DNA of 64,000 nucleotides. It comes from Posidonia oceanica (Eukaryota; Streptophyta; Magnoliopsida; Alismatales; Posidoniaceae). Where the stretch lies: contig JAZBRS010000074.1 in assembly GCA_037176725.1 (NCBI GenBank), positions 61,694,001 through 61,758,000 of the forward strand, written 5' to 3'. The notes under the pieces are model-generated. The model was not told the origin of the DNA, ran no database searches, and worked only from the letters and a program-made list of their open reading frames with translations. Below are positions 47,801 through 60,895 of the stretch, in pieces. Numbering within the stretch: the stretch's first letter is position 1; the number at the start of each line of letters is the position of its first letter. A program made the position numbers and the translations under genes.

Positions 47801-50800
47801 GTGGGAAGGCAAAGGCTCGACCTCGACCAAGGAGGAACAAGCACGCGGGATTCCGGGGAGTCACGAAAGGTGAAAGGATCACCCTCAACCGATGAAGCAA
47901 GCACGTGGGAAGACGAAGCGTCGTCCTCGACCGAGGAGGAACAAGCATACGGGACACTGGAGAGTCACGCATGGGGAAATGCTCGCCCTCAAACGAGGAT
48001 GCAAGCACGAGGGAAGACAAAGGCTCGTCCTTGACCGAGGACAAACAAGCACGCGGGACTCCGGAGAATCAGGCAAGGAGAAAGGCTCACCCTCGATCAA
48101 GGAAGCAAGCACGTGGGAATACAAAGGGTCATCCTCGACAAAGCAGGAACAAGCACACGGGACTCTGGGGAGTCACGCAAGGAGAAAGGCTCGCTCTCAA
48201 TCGAGGAAGCAAGCACACAGGAAGACAAAGGCTCATCCTCGATCGAGGAGGAACAAGCATGCGGGACTCCCAAGAGTAACGCTAGGAGAAATGCTCGCGC
48301 TTGACCGAGGAAGTAAGCACGCGGGAAGACAAAGGCTCGTCATCGACTGAGGAGGGACAAGCACGTGGGACTCCAGAGAGTCACGCACGGAGAACGGCTC
48401 GCTCTCGATCGATGAAGCAAGCACACGGTAGACAAAGGCTCGTTCTTGACCAAGGAGGAACAAGCATGCAAGACACTGGAGAGTCACACAATGAGAAAGG
48501 CTCATCCTTGACCGAGGAAGCAAGCACGCGGGAAGAAGAAGGCTCGTCCTCGACCGAGGAGGAACAAGCACGCGAGACACTGGAGAGTCACGCATGGAGA
48601 ACGGCTCGCCCTCGATCGAGGAAGCAAGCACGCTGGAAGACAAAGGCTCGTCCTCAAATGAGGTCGAACAAGCACGCGAGACTCCGGAGAGTCACGCAAG
48701 GAGAAAGGCTCGCCCTCAACCGAGGAAGCAAGCATGCGGGAAGACATAGGTTTGTCCTCGATCGAGGAGGAACAAGCACACGGGACACCGAATAGTTATG
48801 CAAGGAGAAAGATTTGCCCTCGACCGAGGAAGCAAGCACGCGGGAAGACAATGGCTCGTCCTCGACCGAGGACGAACATGCACTCGAGACTCCGGAGAGT
48901 CACGCAAGGAGAAAGGCTCGCCCTTGACCAAAGAAGAAAGCACGTGGGAAGACAGAGGCTCATCCTTGACTGAGGAGGAACAAGCACGTGGGACTCTATA
49001 GAGTCACGCAAGTAGAAAGGCTCACCCTCGACTAAGGAAGCAAGCAAGCAGGAAGACAAAGCCTCGTCCTCGACCGAGGAGGAACAAGCACTCAGGACTC
49101 TGGAGAGTCCTACACGGAGAAAGGCTCGCCCTCGACCAAGGAAGCAAGCACGCGGGAAGACAAAGGCTCATCCTCAACCGTGGAGGATCAGGCATGCAGG
49201 ACACTGGAGAGTCACGCAAGGAGAAAGGCTCGCCCTCGATCGAGGTAGCAAGCACACGGGAAGGCGAAGGCTCATCCTCGACTAAGGAGGAACAAGCATG
49301 CCAGACTCTGGAGAGTCACGCAAGGAGAATGGCTTGCCCTCGATCGAGGAAGCTTGCACGGGGGTTGACAAAGGCTCGTCCTCGACTGAGGAGGAACTAG
49401 CACGTGGGACTCCATAGAGTTACGAAAGGAGAAAGGCTCACCCTCAATCGAGGAAGCAAGCTTGCAAGAGGACAAAGGATCGTCCTCGACCAAGGTGGAA
49501 CTAGCACACGAGACTCCTAGGTGTCACTCAAGGAGAAAGGCTCACCCTCGACCGAGGAAGCAATCATGCGGGAAGACAAAGGCTTGTCCTCGACCACGGA
49601 GGAAGAAGCACGTGGGACTCCAAAGAGTCACGCATGGATAATGGCTCACTCTCGACCGAGGAAGCAAGCACGCGGGAAGACAAAGGCTCATCCTCGACAG
49701 AGGAGGAACAAGCACGCCGGACTCCAGAGAGTCATGCAAGGAGAAAGGCTCACCCTCGACCGAGGAAACAAGCACGTGGGAAGACAAAGGCTCATCCTGG
49801 ACCGAGGAGGAACAAGCACACGGAACTCCGCAGAGTCACGCATGGAGAAAGGCTTGCCCTCAACCGAGGAAGCAAGCACACGTGAAGACAAAGGCTCGTC
49901 CTCTACTGAGGAGGAACAGGCACGTGGGACTTTGATGAGTCCCTCAAGGACAAAGGCTCGCCCTCAACTGAGGAAGAAAGGCTCGCCCTCGACTGAGGAA
50001 GCAAGCACGCGGGAAGACAAAGGCTCGTCCTCGACCGTGGAGGAACAAGCACGTGGGACTCCGGAGAGTCACGCAAGGAGAAAGGCTCGCCCTCGACCGA
50101 GGAAGCAAGGATGCGGGAAGACAAAGGCTCATCCTCGGCTGAGGAGGAACAAGCTTGTGGAACTCCACCGTGTCACGCATGGAGAAAGGCTCACCCTCAA
50201 CCGTGGAAGCAAGCATGCGGGAAGACAAAGGCTCATCCTCTACCGAGGAGGAACAAGCACGTGGGACTCCGGAGAGTCCTACATGGAGAAATGCTCGCCC
50301 TCGACCGAGGATGCAAGCACTCGGGAAGACAAAGGCTCATCCTCGACCGTGGAGGAACAAGCACGTGGGACTCCGTAGAGTCACGCAAGGAGAAAGGCTC
50401 ACCCTCGACCGAAGAAGCAAGGACGCGGGAAGACAAAGGCTCGTCATCAACTGAGGAGGGACAAGCACGTGGGACTCCAGAGAGTCACGCACAGAGAAAG
50501 GCTCACTCTCGATCGATGAAGCAGGCACACGGTTGACATAGGCACGTTGTCGACCAGGGAGGAACAAGCATGCAGGACACTGAAGAGTCACGCAATGAGA
50601 AAGGCTCATCCTTGACCGAGGAAGCAAGCACGCGGGAAGACGAAGGCTCGTCCTCGACCAAGGAGGAACAAGCACGCGAGACTCTAGAGAGTCACGCATG
50701 GAGAACGGCTCGCCCTCGACCGAGGAAGCAAGCACGCTGGAAGACAAAGGCTCGTCCTCAAACGACGTGGAACAAGCATGCAAGACTCCGGAGAGTCATG

Positions 50801-52717
50801 CAAGGAGAAAGGCTCGCCCTCGACCGAGGAAGCAAGCATGTGGGAAGACATAGGTTTGTCCTCGATCGAGGAGGAACAAGCACACGGGACTCTGGATAGT
50901 CGTGCAAGGAGAAAGATTTGCCCTCGACCGAGGAAGCAAGCACGTGGGAAGACAATGGCTTGTCCTCGACGAACAAGCACTCGAGACTCCAAAGAGTCAC
51001 GCAAGGAGAAAGGCTCACCCTTGATCAAAGAAGAAAGCACGTGGGAAGACAGAGGCTCATCCTCGACTGAGGAGGAACAAGCACGCGGGACTCTGTAGAG
51101 TCACGCAAGTAGAAAGGCTCGCCCTCGACCAAGGAAGCAAGCATGCAGGAAGACAAAGCCTCGTCCTCGACCGAGGAGGAACAAGCACTCAGGACTCTGG
51201 AGAGTCCTACATGGAGAAAGGCTCGCCCTCGACCGAGGAAGCAAGCACGCAGGAAGACAAAGGCTCATCCTCAACCGTGGAGGATCAGGCACGTAGGACT
51301 CCGGAGAGTCACGCAAGGAGAAAGGCTCGCCTTCGATCGAGGTAGCAAGCACACGGGAAGACGAAGGCTCGTCCTCGACTGAGGAGGAACAAGCATGCCA
51401 GACTCTGGAGAGTCACGCAAGGAGAATGGCTTGCCCTCGATCAAGGAAGCTTGCACGGGGGTTGACAAAGGCTCGTCCTCGACCAAGGAGGAACTAGCAC
51501 GTAGGACTTCGTAGAGTCATGAAAGGAGAAAGGCTTGCCCTCAATCGAGGAAGCAAGCATGCAAGAGGACAAAGGCTCGTCCTCGACCGAGGTGGAACTA
51601 GCATGCGGGACTCCTGAGAGTCACTCAAGGAGAAAGGCTCACCCTTGACCGAGGAAGCAATCATGCGGGAAGACAAAGGCTGTCCTTGACCAAGGAGGAA
51701 GAAGTACGCGGGACTCCAAAGAGTCACGCATGGATAATGGCTCACTCTCGACCGAAGAAGCAAGCACGCGGGAAGACAAAGGCTCATCCTCGACTAAGGA
51801 GGAACAAGCATGCTGGACTCCAAAGAGTTACGTAAGGAGAAAGGCTCACCCTCGACCGAGGAAGCAAGCACGTGGGAAGACAAAGGCTCATCCTGGACCG
51901 AGGAGGAACAAGCACGCGGAACTCTGCAGAGTCACGCATGGAGAAAGGCTTGCCCTCAACCGAGGAAGCAAGCACACGTGAAGACAAAGGCTCATCCTCT
52001 ACTGAGGAGGAACAGGCACGCGGGACTCCGGTGAGTCCCGCAAGGAGAAAGGCTCGCTCTCGACTGGGGAAGAAAGGCTCGCCCTCGACTGAGGAAGCAA
52101 GCACGCGGGAAGACAAAGGCTCGTCCTCGACCGTGGAGGAACAAGCACGTGGGACTCCAGAGAGTCACGCAAGGAGAAAGGCTCGCCCTCGACCGAGGAA
52201 GCAAGGATGCGGGAAGACAAAGGCTCATCCTCGGCCGAGGAGGAACAAGCACGTGGAACTCAACCGAGTCATGCATGGAGAAAGGCTCGCCCTCAACCGT
52301 GGAAGCAAGCACGCGGGAAGACAAAGGCTCGTCCTCTACCGAGGAGGAACAAGCACGTGGGACTCCAGAGAGTCCTACATGGAGAAATGCTAACCCTCGA
52401 CCGAGGATGCAAGCACTCGGGAAGACAAAGGCTCATCCTCGACCGTGGAGGAACAAGCACGCGGGACTCCGTAGAGTCATGCAATGAGAAAGGCTCACCC
52501 TCGACCGAAGAAGCAAGGACGTGGGAAGACAAAGGCTCATCCTCGACCGAGGAGGAACTAGCACGCTGGACTCCAGAGAGTCACGCAAGGGGAATGGCTC
52601 GTGCTAAACTGAGGAAGCTAGCATGCAAGAAGACAAAGGCTCATCCTCGATCAAGGAGGAACAAGCACGCGGGACTCCGGAGAGTCACGTTAGGAGAAAG
52701 GCTCGCCCTCGACCGAG
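44881..52717 (+). repeat. Array C: 104-bp repeat (62+42), about 75 units
   Basis: Each unit has two halves. A 62-bp half begins GGCTCGTCCTCGACCGAGGA and includes GGAACAAGCACGCGGGACTC, CGGAGAGTCACGC and AAGGAGAAA. A 42-bp half begins GGCTCGCCCTCGACCGAGGA, then AGCAAGCACGCGGGAAGACAAA. GGCTCGTC lies 104 bp apart (for example 63649 and 63753 in the third block). Second-order periods of about 2,096 and 2,287 bp are visible: GAGTCACGCATGGATA occurs at 47338, 49625 and 51721. Confidence 0.95.
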
Positions 52718-53778
52718 CAGGCGGGACCCCACAGCAGGGTCGCACGAAGCGACTTGTCCTCGACGGAGGAGCAAGCATGTTGGACCTTGGCAGGGTCGTG
52801 CGAAGCGGCTTGTCCTTGACGAAGGAGTAAGCAAACAGGACCCCCCGATAGGGTCACACGTAGCGGCTTGTTCTCGATGGAGGAGCAAGTAGGCGGGACC
52901 CCGGTAGGGTCGCACGAAGCTGCTTGTCCTTGACGGAGGAGCTAGCAGGCAGGACCCCGGCTTGGTCACACGAAGCGGCTTGTCCTCGAGGGAGGAACCA
53001 GTAGGCAGACCCCTTAGAAGGGTCACGCGAAGTGGCATGTCCTCGACAGAGGAGCAAGCAGGCAGGACCTCGCTAGGGACGTGCGAAGCAGCTATTCCTC
53101 GAAAGAGGAGCGAGCAGGCAGGACACCCCGACAGGGTCGCGCTAAGTGGCTTTTCCTCGATGGAGGAGCTAGCAGGCAGGACCGTTCGGTAGGGTTGCGC
53201 GAAGCGACTTGTCCTCGACTGAGGAGCAAGCAGGCTGGACCTCGGCAGGGTAGCGCGAAGTGGCTTGTCCTTGACAGAGGAACAAGCAGGCGGGACACCC
53301 CGGTAGGGTTGCGCGAAGCAGCTTTTCCTCGATGGAGGAGCAAGCAGGCGGGACCCCCCAGTAGGGTTGCGCGAAGCAGCTGGTCCTCGACGGGGGAGCA
53401 ACCAGGCTAGACCTCGACAGGGTCGCGTGAAGCGGCTTGTCCTCGATAGAGGAGCAAGCAGGCAGGACCCCAGTAGGGTCGCAAGATGCAGCTTATCCTC
53501 GACGGAGGAGCAAGCTGGCGGGACCCCAGCATGGTCGCGAGTAGCAGCTTGTCCTCGATGGGGGAGCAAGCAGGCGGGACCCTGGCAGGGTCACGCGAAG
53601 CGGCATGTCCTTGACGAAAGAGCAAGCAGGCAGGACCCCCCGATAGGGTCGCACGAAGCTGCTTGTCCTCGACGGAGGAGCAAGCAGGTGAGACCCCCCG
53701 GCAAGGTCGCACGATGTGGCTTGTCCTCGACGGAGGAGCAAGCAGGCGGGACCCTGGCAGGTCATGCGAAGTAGAAAG
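52718..53778 (+). repeat. Second B block (56-bp units, about 19)
   Basis: Begins abruptly in the middle of a C unit: CCCTCGACCGAG is followed by CAGGCGGGACCCCACAGCAGGGTC. Units are more diverged and irregular than in the main B array (GGACACCCCGGTAGGG, GGACCGTTCGGTAGGG) and resemble the end of the main B array near 43900-44450. Confidence 0.9.
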
Positions 53779-54047
53779 CTTGTCCTCGACAGAGGAAACA
53801 AGCACGCGAGACCCTAGCAAGTCATGCGAAACAGAAGGCTTGTCCTCGACCGAGGAAACAAGCGCGCGGGACCCCAACAGGTCACGCGAAGTGGAAGGCT
53901 AGTCCTTGACTAAGGAAACAAGCGCGCGGGACCCCAGTTGGTCACGCGAAGCTGAAGGGTTGTCCTCGAACGAGGAAACAAGCGTGCGGGACCCCAGCAG
54001 GTCACGCGAAGCATAAGGCTTGTCCTTGACAGATGAAACAAGCGCAC
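53779..54047 (+). repeat. Second D block (60-bp units, about 4-5)
   Basis: CTTGTCC-spaced 60-bp units with GGACCCCAACAGGTCACGCG and related forms, followed by the D-to-C junction GATGGCAAAGGCAAAGGAGAAAAGG. Confidence 0.88.
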
Positions 54048-57000
54048 AGGATGGCAAAGGCAAAGGAGAAAAGGGCTCGCCCTCGAACGAGGAAGCAAGC
54101 ACACGGAAAGACAGGGGCTTGTCCTTGACCGAGGAAGAAACAAGCACACGGGACTTCGGAGAGTCAAGCAAGGAGAAAGGCTCGCCCGTGACCGAGGAAG
54201 CAAGCACACGGGAAGACAAAGGCTCGTCCTCGACTTAGGAGGAACAAGCACGTGGGACTCTAGATAGTCACGCAAGGAGAAAGGCTCGCCCTCGACCGAG
54301 GAAGCAAGCACGCGGTAAGACAAAGGCTCGTCGTCGACCGAGGACGAACAAGCATGCGGGACTCTGGAGAGTCACGCAAGGAGAAAGGCTCGCCCTCAAC
54401 CGTGGAAGCAAGCACGTGGGAATACAAAGGCTCTCATCCTCGACAATGGAGTAACAAGCATGCGGGACTCCGGAGAGTCATGCAAGGAGAAAGGCTCGCT
54501 CTCAACTGAGGAAGCAAGCTCGCGGGAAGACAAAGGCTCGTCCCCGACCGAGGAGGAACAAGCACATGGGACTCCCAAGAGACATGCAAGGAGAAAGGCT
54601 CGCCCTCGACCGAGGAAGCAAGTATGTGGGAAGACAAAGGCTCGTCCTCGACAGAGGAGGAACAAGCACGCGGGACTCCGGAGAGTAACGCAAGGAGAAA
54701 GGCTCGCTCTCGACTGAGGAAGCAAGCATACAAGTAGACAAATGCTCGTCCATGACCAGGGAGGAACAAGCACACGGGTCTCCGCAGAGTCACGCAAGGA
54801 GAAAGGCTCGCCCTCGACCGAGGAAGCCAGCACGTGGGAAGGCAAAGGCTCGTCCTCAACCAAGGAGGAACAAGCACGCGAGACTCTGGAGAGTCCCACA
54901 GGGGGAAAGGTTCGCCCTCGACCGAGGAAGCAAGCATGCAGCAAGACAAAGGCTCGTCCTCGACCGAGGAGGAACAAGCACGCGAGACTCCGGAGAGTCA
55001 CGTAAGGAAAAAGGCTCACTGTCGACCAAGGAAGCAAGCACACAGGAAGACAAAGGCTCCTCCTCGACCAAGGAGGAGCAAGCACACAGGACTCTAGAGA
55101 GTAACGCAAGGAGAATGGCTCGCCCTCGACCAAGGAAGCAATCACGTGGGAAGACAAAGGCTCGTCGTCGACCGAGGAGGAACAAGCACGCGAGACTCTG
55201 GAGAGTCACGTAAGGACAACGGCACGCCCTCAACCGAGGAAGCAAGCACGCTGGAAGACAAAGGCTCGTCCTCGACCGAGGAGGAACAAGCACGCGGGAC
55301 ACCAAAGAGTCACACAAGGAGAAAGGCTCGCCCTCGATCGACAAAGCAAGCATGCGGGAAGCCAGAGGCTCGTCGTCAACCGTAGAGGAACAAGTACGCG
55401 AGACCTCGAAGAGTCACGCAAGGAGAAAGGCTCGCCCTCGACTGAGGAAGCAAACATGCGGGAAGACAAAGGCTCGTCCTCGACCGAGGAGGAAGAAGCA
55501 TGCGGGACTCCAGAGAGTCACGCATGGATAATGGCTCACTCTCGACCGAGGAAGCAAGCACGCGGGAAGACAAAGGCTCGTCCTCGACTGAGGAGGAACG
55601 AGCACACCAGACTCCAGAGAGTCACGCAAGGAGAAAGGCTCACCCTCGACCGAGGAAGCAAGCACACGGGAAGACAAAGGCTCATCTTTGACCGAGGAAG
55701 AACAAGCACGTGGAACTCCGCAGAGTCATGCATGAAGAAAGGCTTGCCCTCAACCGAGGAAGCAAGCACGCGTGAAGACAAAGGCTCATCCTCTACTGAG
55801 GAGGAACAGGCACGCGGGACTCTGGTGAGTCCCGCAAGGAGAAAGGCTCACCCTCGACTAAGGAAGCAAGCACGTGGGAAGACAAAGGCTCGTCCTCGAC
55901 CATGGAGGAACAAGCATGTAGGACTCCGGAGAGTCACGCAAGGAGAAAGGCTCGCCCTCGACCGAGGAAGGAAGCACGTGGGAAGGCAAAGGCTCGACCT
56001 CGACCAAGGAGGAACAAGCACGCGGGATTCCGGGGAGTCACGAAAGGTGAAAGGATCACCCTCAACCGATGAAGCAAGCACGTGGGAAGATGAAGCGTCG
56101 TCCTCGACCGAGGAGGAACAAGCATACGGGACACTGGAGAGTCACGCATGGGGAAATGCTCGCCCTCAAACGAGGATGCAAGCATGAGGGAAGACAAAGG
56201 CTCGTCCTTGACCGAGGACAAACAAGCACGCGGGACTCCGGAGAATCAGGCAAGGAGAAAGGCTCACCCTCGATCAAGGAAGCAAGCACGTGGGAATACA
56301 AAGGGTCATCCTCGACAAAGCAGGAACAAGCACACGGGACTCTGGGGAGTCACGCAAGGAGAAAGGCTCGCTCTCAATCGAGGAAGCAAGCACACAGGAA
56401 GACAAAGGCTCATCCTCGATCGAGGAGGAACAAGCATGCGGGACTCCCAAGAGTAACGCTAGGAGAAATGCTCGCGCTTGACCGAGGAAGTAAGCACGCG
56501 GGAAGACAAAGGCTCGTCATCGACTGAGGAGGGACAAGCACGTGGGACTCCAGAGAGTCACGCACGGAGAACGGCTCGCTCTCGATCGATGAAGCAAGCA
56601 CACGGTAGACAAAGGCTCGTTCTTGACCAAGGAGGAACAAGCATGCAAGACACTGGAGAGTCACACAATGAGAAAGGCTCATCCTTGACCGAGGAAGCAA
56701 GCACGCGGGAAGAAGAAGGCTCGTCCTCGACCGAGGAGGAACAAGCACGCGAGACACTGGAGAGTCACGCATGGAGAACGGCTCGCCCTCGATCGAGGAA
56801 GCAAGCACGCTGGAAGACAAAGGCTCGTCCTCAAATGAGGTCGAACAAGCACGTGAGACTCCGGAGAGTCACGCAAGGAGAAAGGCTCGCCCTCAACCGA
56901 GGAAGCAAGCATGCGGGAAGACATAGGTTTGTCCTCGATCGAGGAGGAACAAGCACACGGGACACCGAATAGTTATGCAAGGAGAAAGATTTGCCCTCGA

Positions 57001-60000
57001 CCGAGGAAGCAAGCACGCGGGAAGACAATGGCTCGTCCTCGACCGAGGACGAACATGCACTCGAGACTCCGGAGAGTCACGCAAGGAGAAAGGCTCGCCC
57101 TTGACCAAAGAAGAAAGCACGTGGGAAGACAGAGGCTCATCCTTGACTGAGGAGGAACAAGCACGTGGGACTCTATAGAGTCACGCAAGTAGAAAGGCTC
57201 ACCCTCGACTAAGGAAGCAAGCAAGCAGGAAGACAAAGCCTCGTCCTCGACCGAGGAGGAACAAGCACTCAGGACTCTGGAGAGTCCTACACGGAGAAAG
57301 GCTCGCCCTCAACCAAGGAAGCAAGCACGCGGGAAGACAAAGGCTCATCCTCAACCGTGGAGGATCAGGCATGCAGGACACTGGAGAGTCACGCAAGGAG
57401 AAAGGCTCGCCCTCGATCGAGGTAGCAAGCACACGGGAAGGCGAAGGCTCATCCTCGACTAAGGAGGAACAAGCATGCCAGACTCTGGAGAGTCACGTAA
57501 GGAGAATGGCTTGCCCTCGATCGAGGAAGCTTGCACGGGGGTTGACAAAGGCTCGTCCTCGACTGAGGAGGAACTAGCACGTGGGACTCCGTAGAGTTAC
57601 GAAAGGAGAAAAGCTCGCCCTCAATCGAGGAAGCAAGCTTGCAAGAGGACAAAGGATCGTCCTCGACCAAGGTGGAACTAGCACACGAGACTCCTAGGTG
57701 TCACTCAAGGAGAAAGGCTCACCCTCGACCGAGGAAGCAATCATGCGGGAAGACAAAGGCTTGTCCTCGACCACGGAGGAAGAAGCACGTGGGACTCCAA
57801 AGAGTCACGCATGGATAATGGCTCACTCTCGACCGAGGAAGCAAGCACGCGGGAAGACAAAGGCTCATCCTCGACTGAGGAGGAACAAGCACGCCGGACT
57901 CCAGAGAGTCATGCAAGGAGAAAGGCTCACCCTCGACCGAGGAAACAAGCACGTGGGAAGACAAAGGCTCATCCTGGACCGAGGAGGAACAAGCACACGG
58001 AACTCCGCAGAGTCACGCATGGAGAAAGGCTTGCCCTCAACCGAGGAAGCAAGCACACGTGAAGACAAAGGCTCGTCCTCTACTGAGGAGGAACAGGCAC
58101 GTGGGACTTTGATGAGTCCCTCAAGGACAAAGGCTCGCCCTCAACTGAGGAAGAAAGGCTCGCCCTCGACTGAGGAAGCAAGCACGCGGGAAGACAAAGG
58201 CTCGTCCTCGACCGTGGAGGAACAAGCACGTGGGACTCCGGAGAGTCACGCAAGGAGAAAGGCTCGCCCTCGACCGAGGAAGCAAGGATGCGGGAAGACA
58301 AAGGCTCATCCTCGGCTGAGGAGGAACAAGCTTGTGGAACTCCACCGTGTCACGCATGGAGAAAGGCTCACCCTCAACCGTGGAAGCAAGCATGCGGGAA
58401 GACAAAGGCTCATCCTCTACCGAGGAGGAACAAGCACGTGGGACTCCAGAGAGTCCTACATGGAGAAATGCTCGCCCTCGACCGAGGATGCAAGCACTCG
58501 GGAAGACAAAGGCTCATCCTCGACCGTGGAGGAACAAGCACGTGGGACTCCGTAGAGTCACGCAAGGAGAAAGGCTCACCCTCGACCGAAGAAGCAAGGA
58601 CGCGGGAAGACAAAGGCTCGTCATCAACTGAGGAGGGACAAGCACGTGGGACTCCAGAGAGTCACGCACAGAGAAAGGCTCACTCTCGATCGATGAAGCA
58701 GGCACACGGTTGACATAGGCACGTTGTCGACCAGGGAGGAACAAGCATGCAGGACACTGAAGAGTCACGCAATGAGAAAGGCTCATCCTTGACCGAGGAA
58801 GCAAGCACGCGGGAAGACGAAGGCTCGTCCTCGACCAAGGAGGAACAAGCACGCGAGACTCTAGAGAGTCACGCATGGAGAACGGCTCGCCCTCGACCGA
58901 GGAAGCAAGCACGCTGGAAGACAAAGGCTCGTCCTCAAACGACGTGGAACAAGCACGCAAGACTCCGGAGAGTCATGCAAGGAGAAAGGCTCGCCCTCGA
59001 CCGAGGAAGCAAGCATGTGGGAAGACATAGGTTTGTCCTCGATCGAGGAGGAACAAGCACACGGGACTCTGGATAGTCATGCAAGGAGAAAGATTTGCCC
59101 TCGACCGAGGAAGCAAGCACGTGGGAAGACAATGGCTTGTCCTCGACGAACAAGCACTCGAGACTCCAAAGAGTCACGCAAGGAGAAAGGCTCACCCTTG
59201 ATCAAAGAAGAAAGCACGTGGGAAGACAGAGGCTCATCCTCGACTGAGGAGGAACAAGCACGCGGGACTCTGTAGAGTCACGCAAGTAGAAAGGCTCGCC
59301 CTCGACCAAGGAAGCAAGCATGCAGGAAGACAAAGCCTCGTCCTCGACCGAGGAGGAACAAGCACTCAGGACTCTGGAGAGTCCTACATGGAGAAAGGCT
59401 CGCCCTCGACCGAGGAAGCAAGCACGCAGGAAGACAAAGGCTCATCCTCAACCGTGGAGGATCAGGCACGTAGGACTCCGGAGAGTCACGCAAGGAGAAA
59501 GGCTCGCCTTCGATCGAGGTAGCAAGCACACGGGAAGACGAAGGCTCGTCCTCGACTGAGGAGGAACAAGCATGCCAGACTCTGGAGAGTCACGCAAGGA
59601 GAATGGCTTGCCCTCGATCAAGGAAGCTTGCACGGGGGTTGACAAAGGCTCGTCCTCGACCAAGGAGGAACTAGCACGTAGGACTTCGTAGAGTCATGAA
59701 AGGAGAAAGGCTTGCCCTCAATCGAGGAAGCAAGCATGCAAGAGGACAAAGGCTCGTCCTCGACCGAGGTGGAACTAGCATGCGGGACTCCTGAGAGTCA
59801 CTCAAGGAGAAAGGCTCACCCTTGACCGAGGAAGCAATCATGCGGGAAGACAAAGGCTTGTCCTTGACCAAGGAGGAAGAAGTACGCGGGACTCCAAAGA
59901 GTCACGCATGGATAATGGCTCACTCTCGACCGAAGAAGCAAGCACGCGGGAAGACAAAGGCTCATCCTCGACTAAGGAGGAACAAGCATGCTGGACTCCA

Positions 60001-60895
60001 AAGAGTTACGTAAGGAGAAAGGCTCACCCTCGACCGAGGAAGCAAGCACATGGGAAGACAAAGGCTCATCCTGGACCGAGGAGGAACAAGCACGTGGAAC
60101 TCTGCAGAGTCACGCATGGAGAAAGGCTTGCCCTCAACCGAGGAAGCAAGCACACGTGAAGACAAAGGCTCATCCTCTACTGAGGAGGAACAGGCACACG
60201 GGACTCCGGTGAGTCCCGCAAGGAGAAAGGCTCGCTCTCGACTGAGGAAGAAAGGCTCGCCCTCGACTGAGGAAGCAAGCACGCGGGAAGACAAAGGCTC
60301 GTCCTCGACCGTGGAGGAACAAGCACGTGGGACTCCAGAGAGTCACGCAAGGAGAAAGGCTCGCCCTCGACCAAGGAAGCAAGGATGCGGGAAGACAAAG
60401 GCTCATCCTCGGCCGAGGAGGAACAAGCACGTGGAACTCAACCGAGTCATGCATGGAGAAAGGCTCGCCCTCAACCGTGGAAGCAAGCACGTGGGAAGAC
60501 AAAGGCTCGTCCTCTACCGAGGAGGAACAAGCACGTGGGACTCCAGAGAGTCCTACATGGAGAAATGCTAACCCTCGACCGAGGATGCAAGCACTCGGGA
60601 AGACAAAGGCTCATCCTCGACCGTGGAGGAACAAGCACGCGGGACTCCGTAGAGTCATGCAATGAGAAAGGCTCACCCTCGACCGAAGAAGCAAGGACGT
60701 GGGAAGACAAAGGCTCATCCTCGACCGAGGAGGAACTAGCACGCTGGACTCCAGAGAGTCACGCAAGGGGAATGGCTCGTGCTAAACTGAGGAAGCTAGC
60801 ATGCAAGAAGACAAAGGCTCATCCTCGATCAAGGAGGAACAAGCACGCGGGACTCCGGAGAGTCACGTTAGGAGAAAGGCTCGCCCTCGACCGAG
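54048..60895 (+). repeat. Second C block (104-bp units, about 65)
   Basis: Same 62+42 unit as the first C block. From 55440 onward it is the duplicated copy of 47262-52717, so only 54048-55439 adds new unit variants. Confidence 0.93.

Larger units (their letters stand above)
47262..55439 (+). repeat. 8.18-kb tandem duplication, copy 1
   Basis: Spans the end of one C array, a B block, a D block and the start of the next C array. It matches 55440-63617 nearly base for base at an offset of 8,177-8,178 (for example GACCGAGCAG at 52711 and 60889). Left of 47262 and right of 63617 the match is lost, so the duplication has exactly two copies here. Confidence 0.93.
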
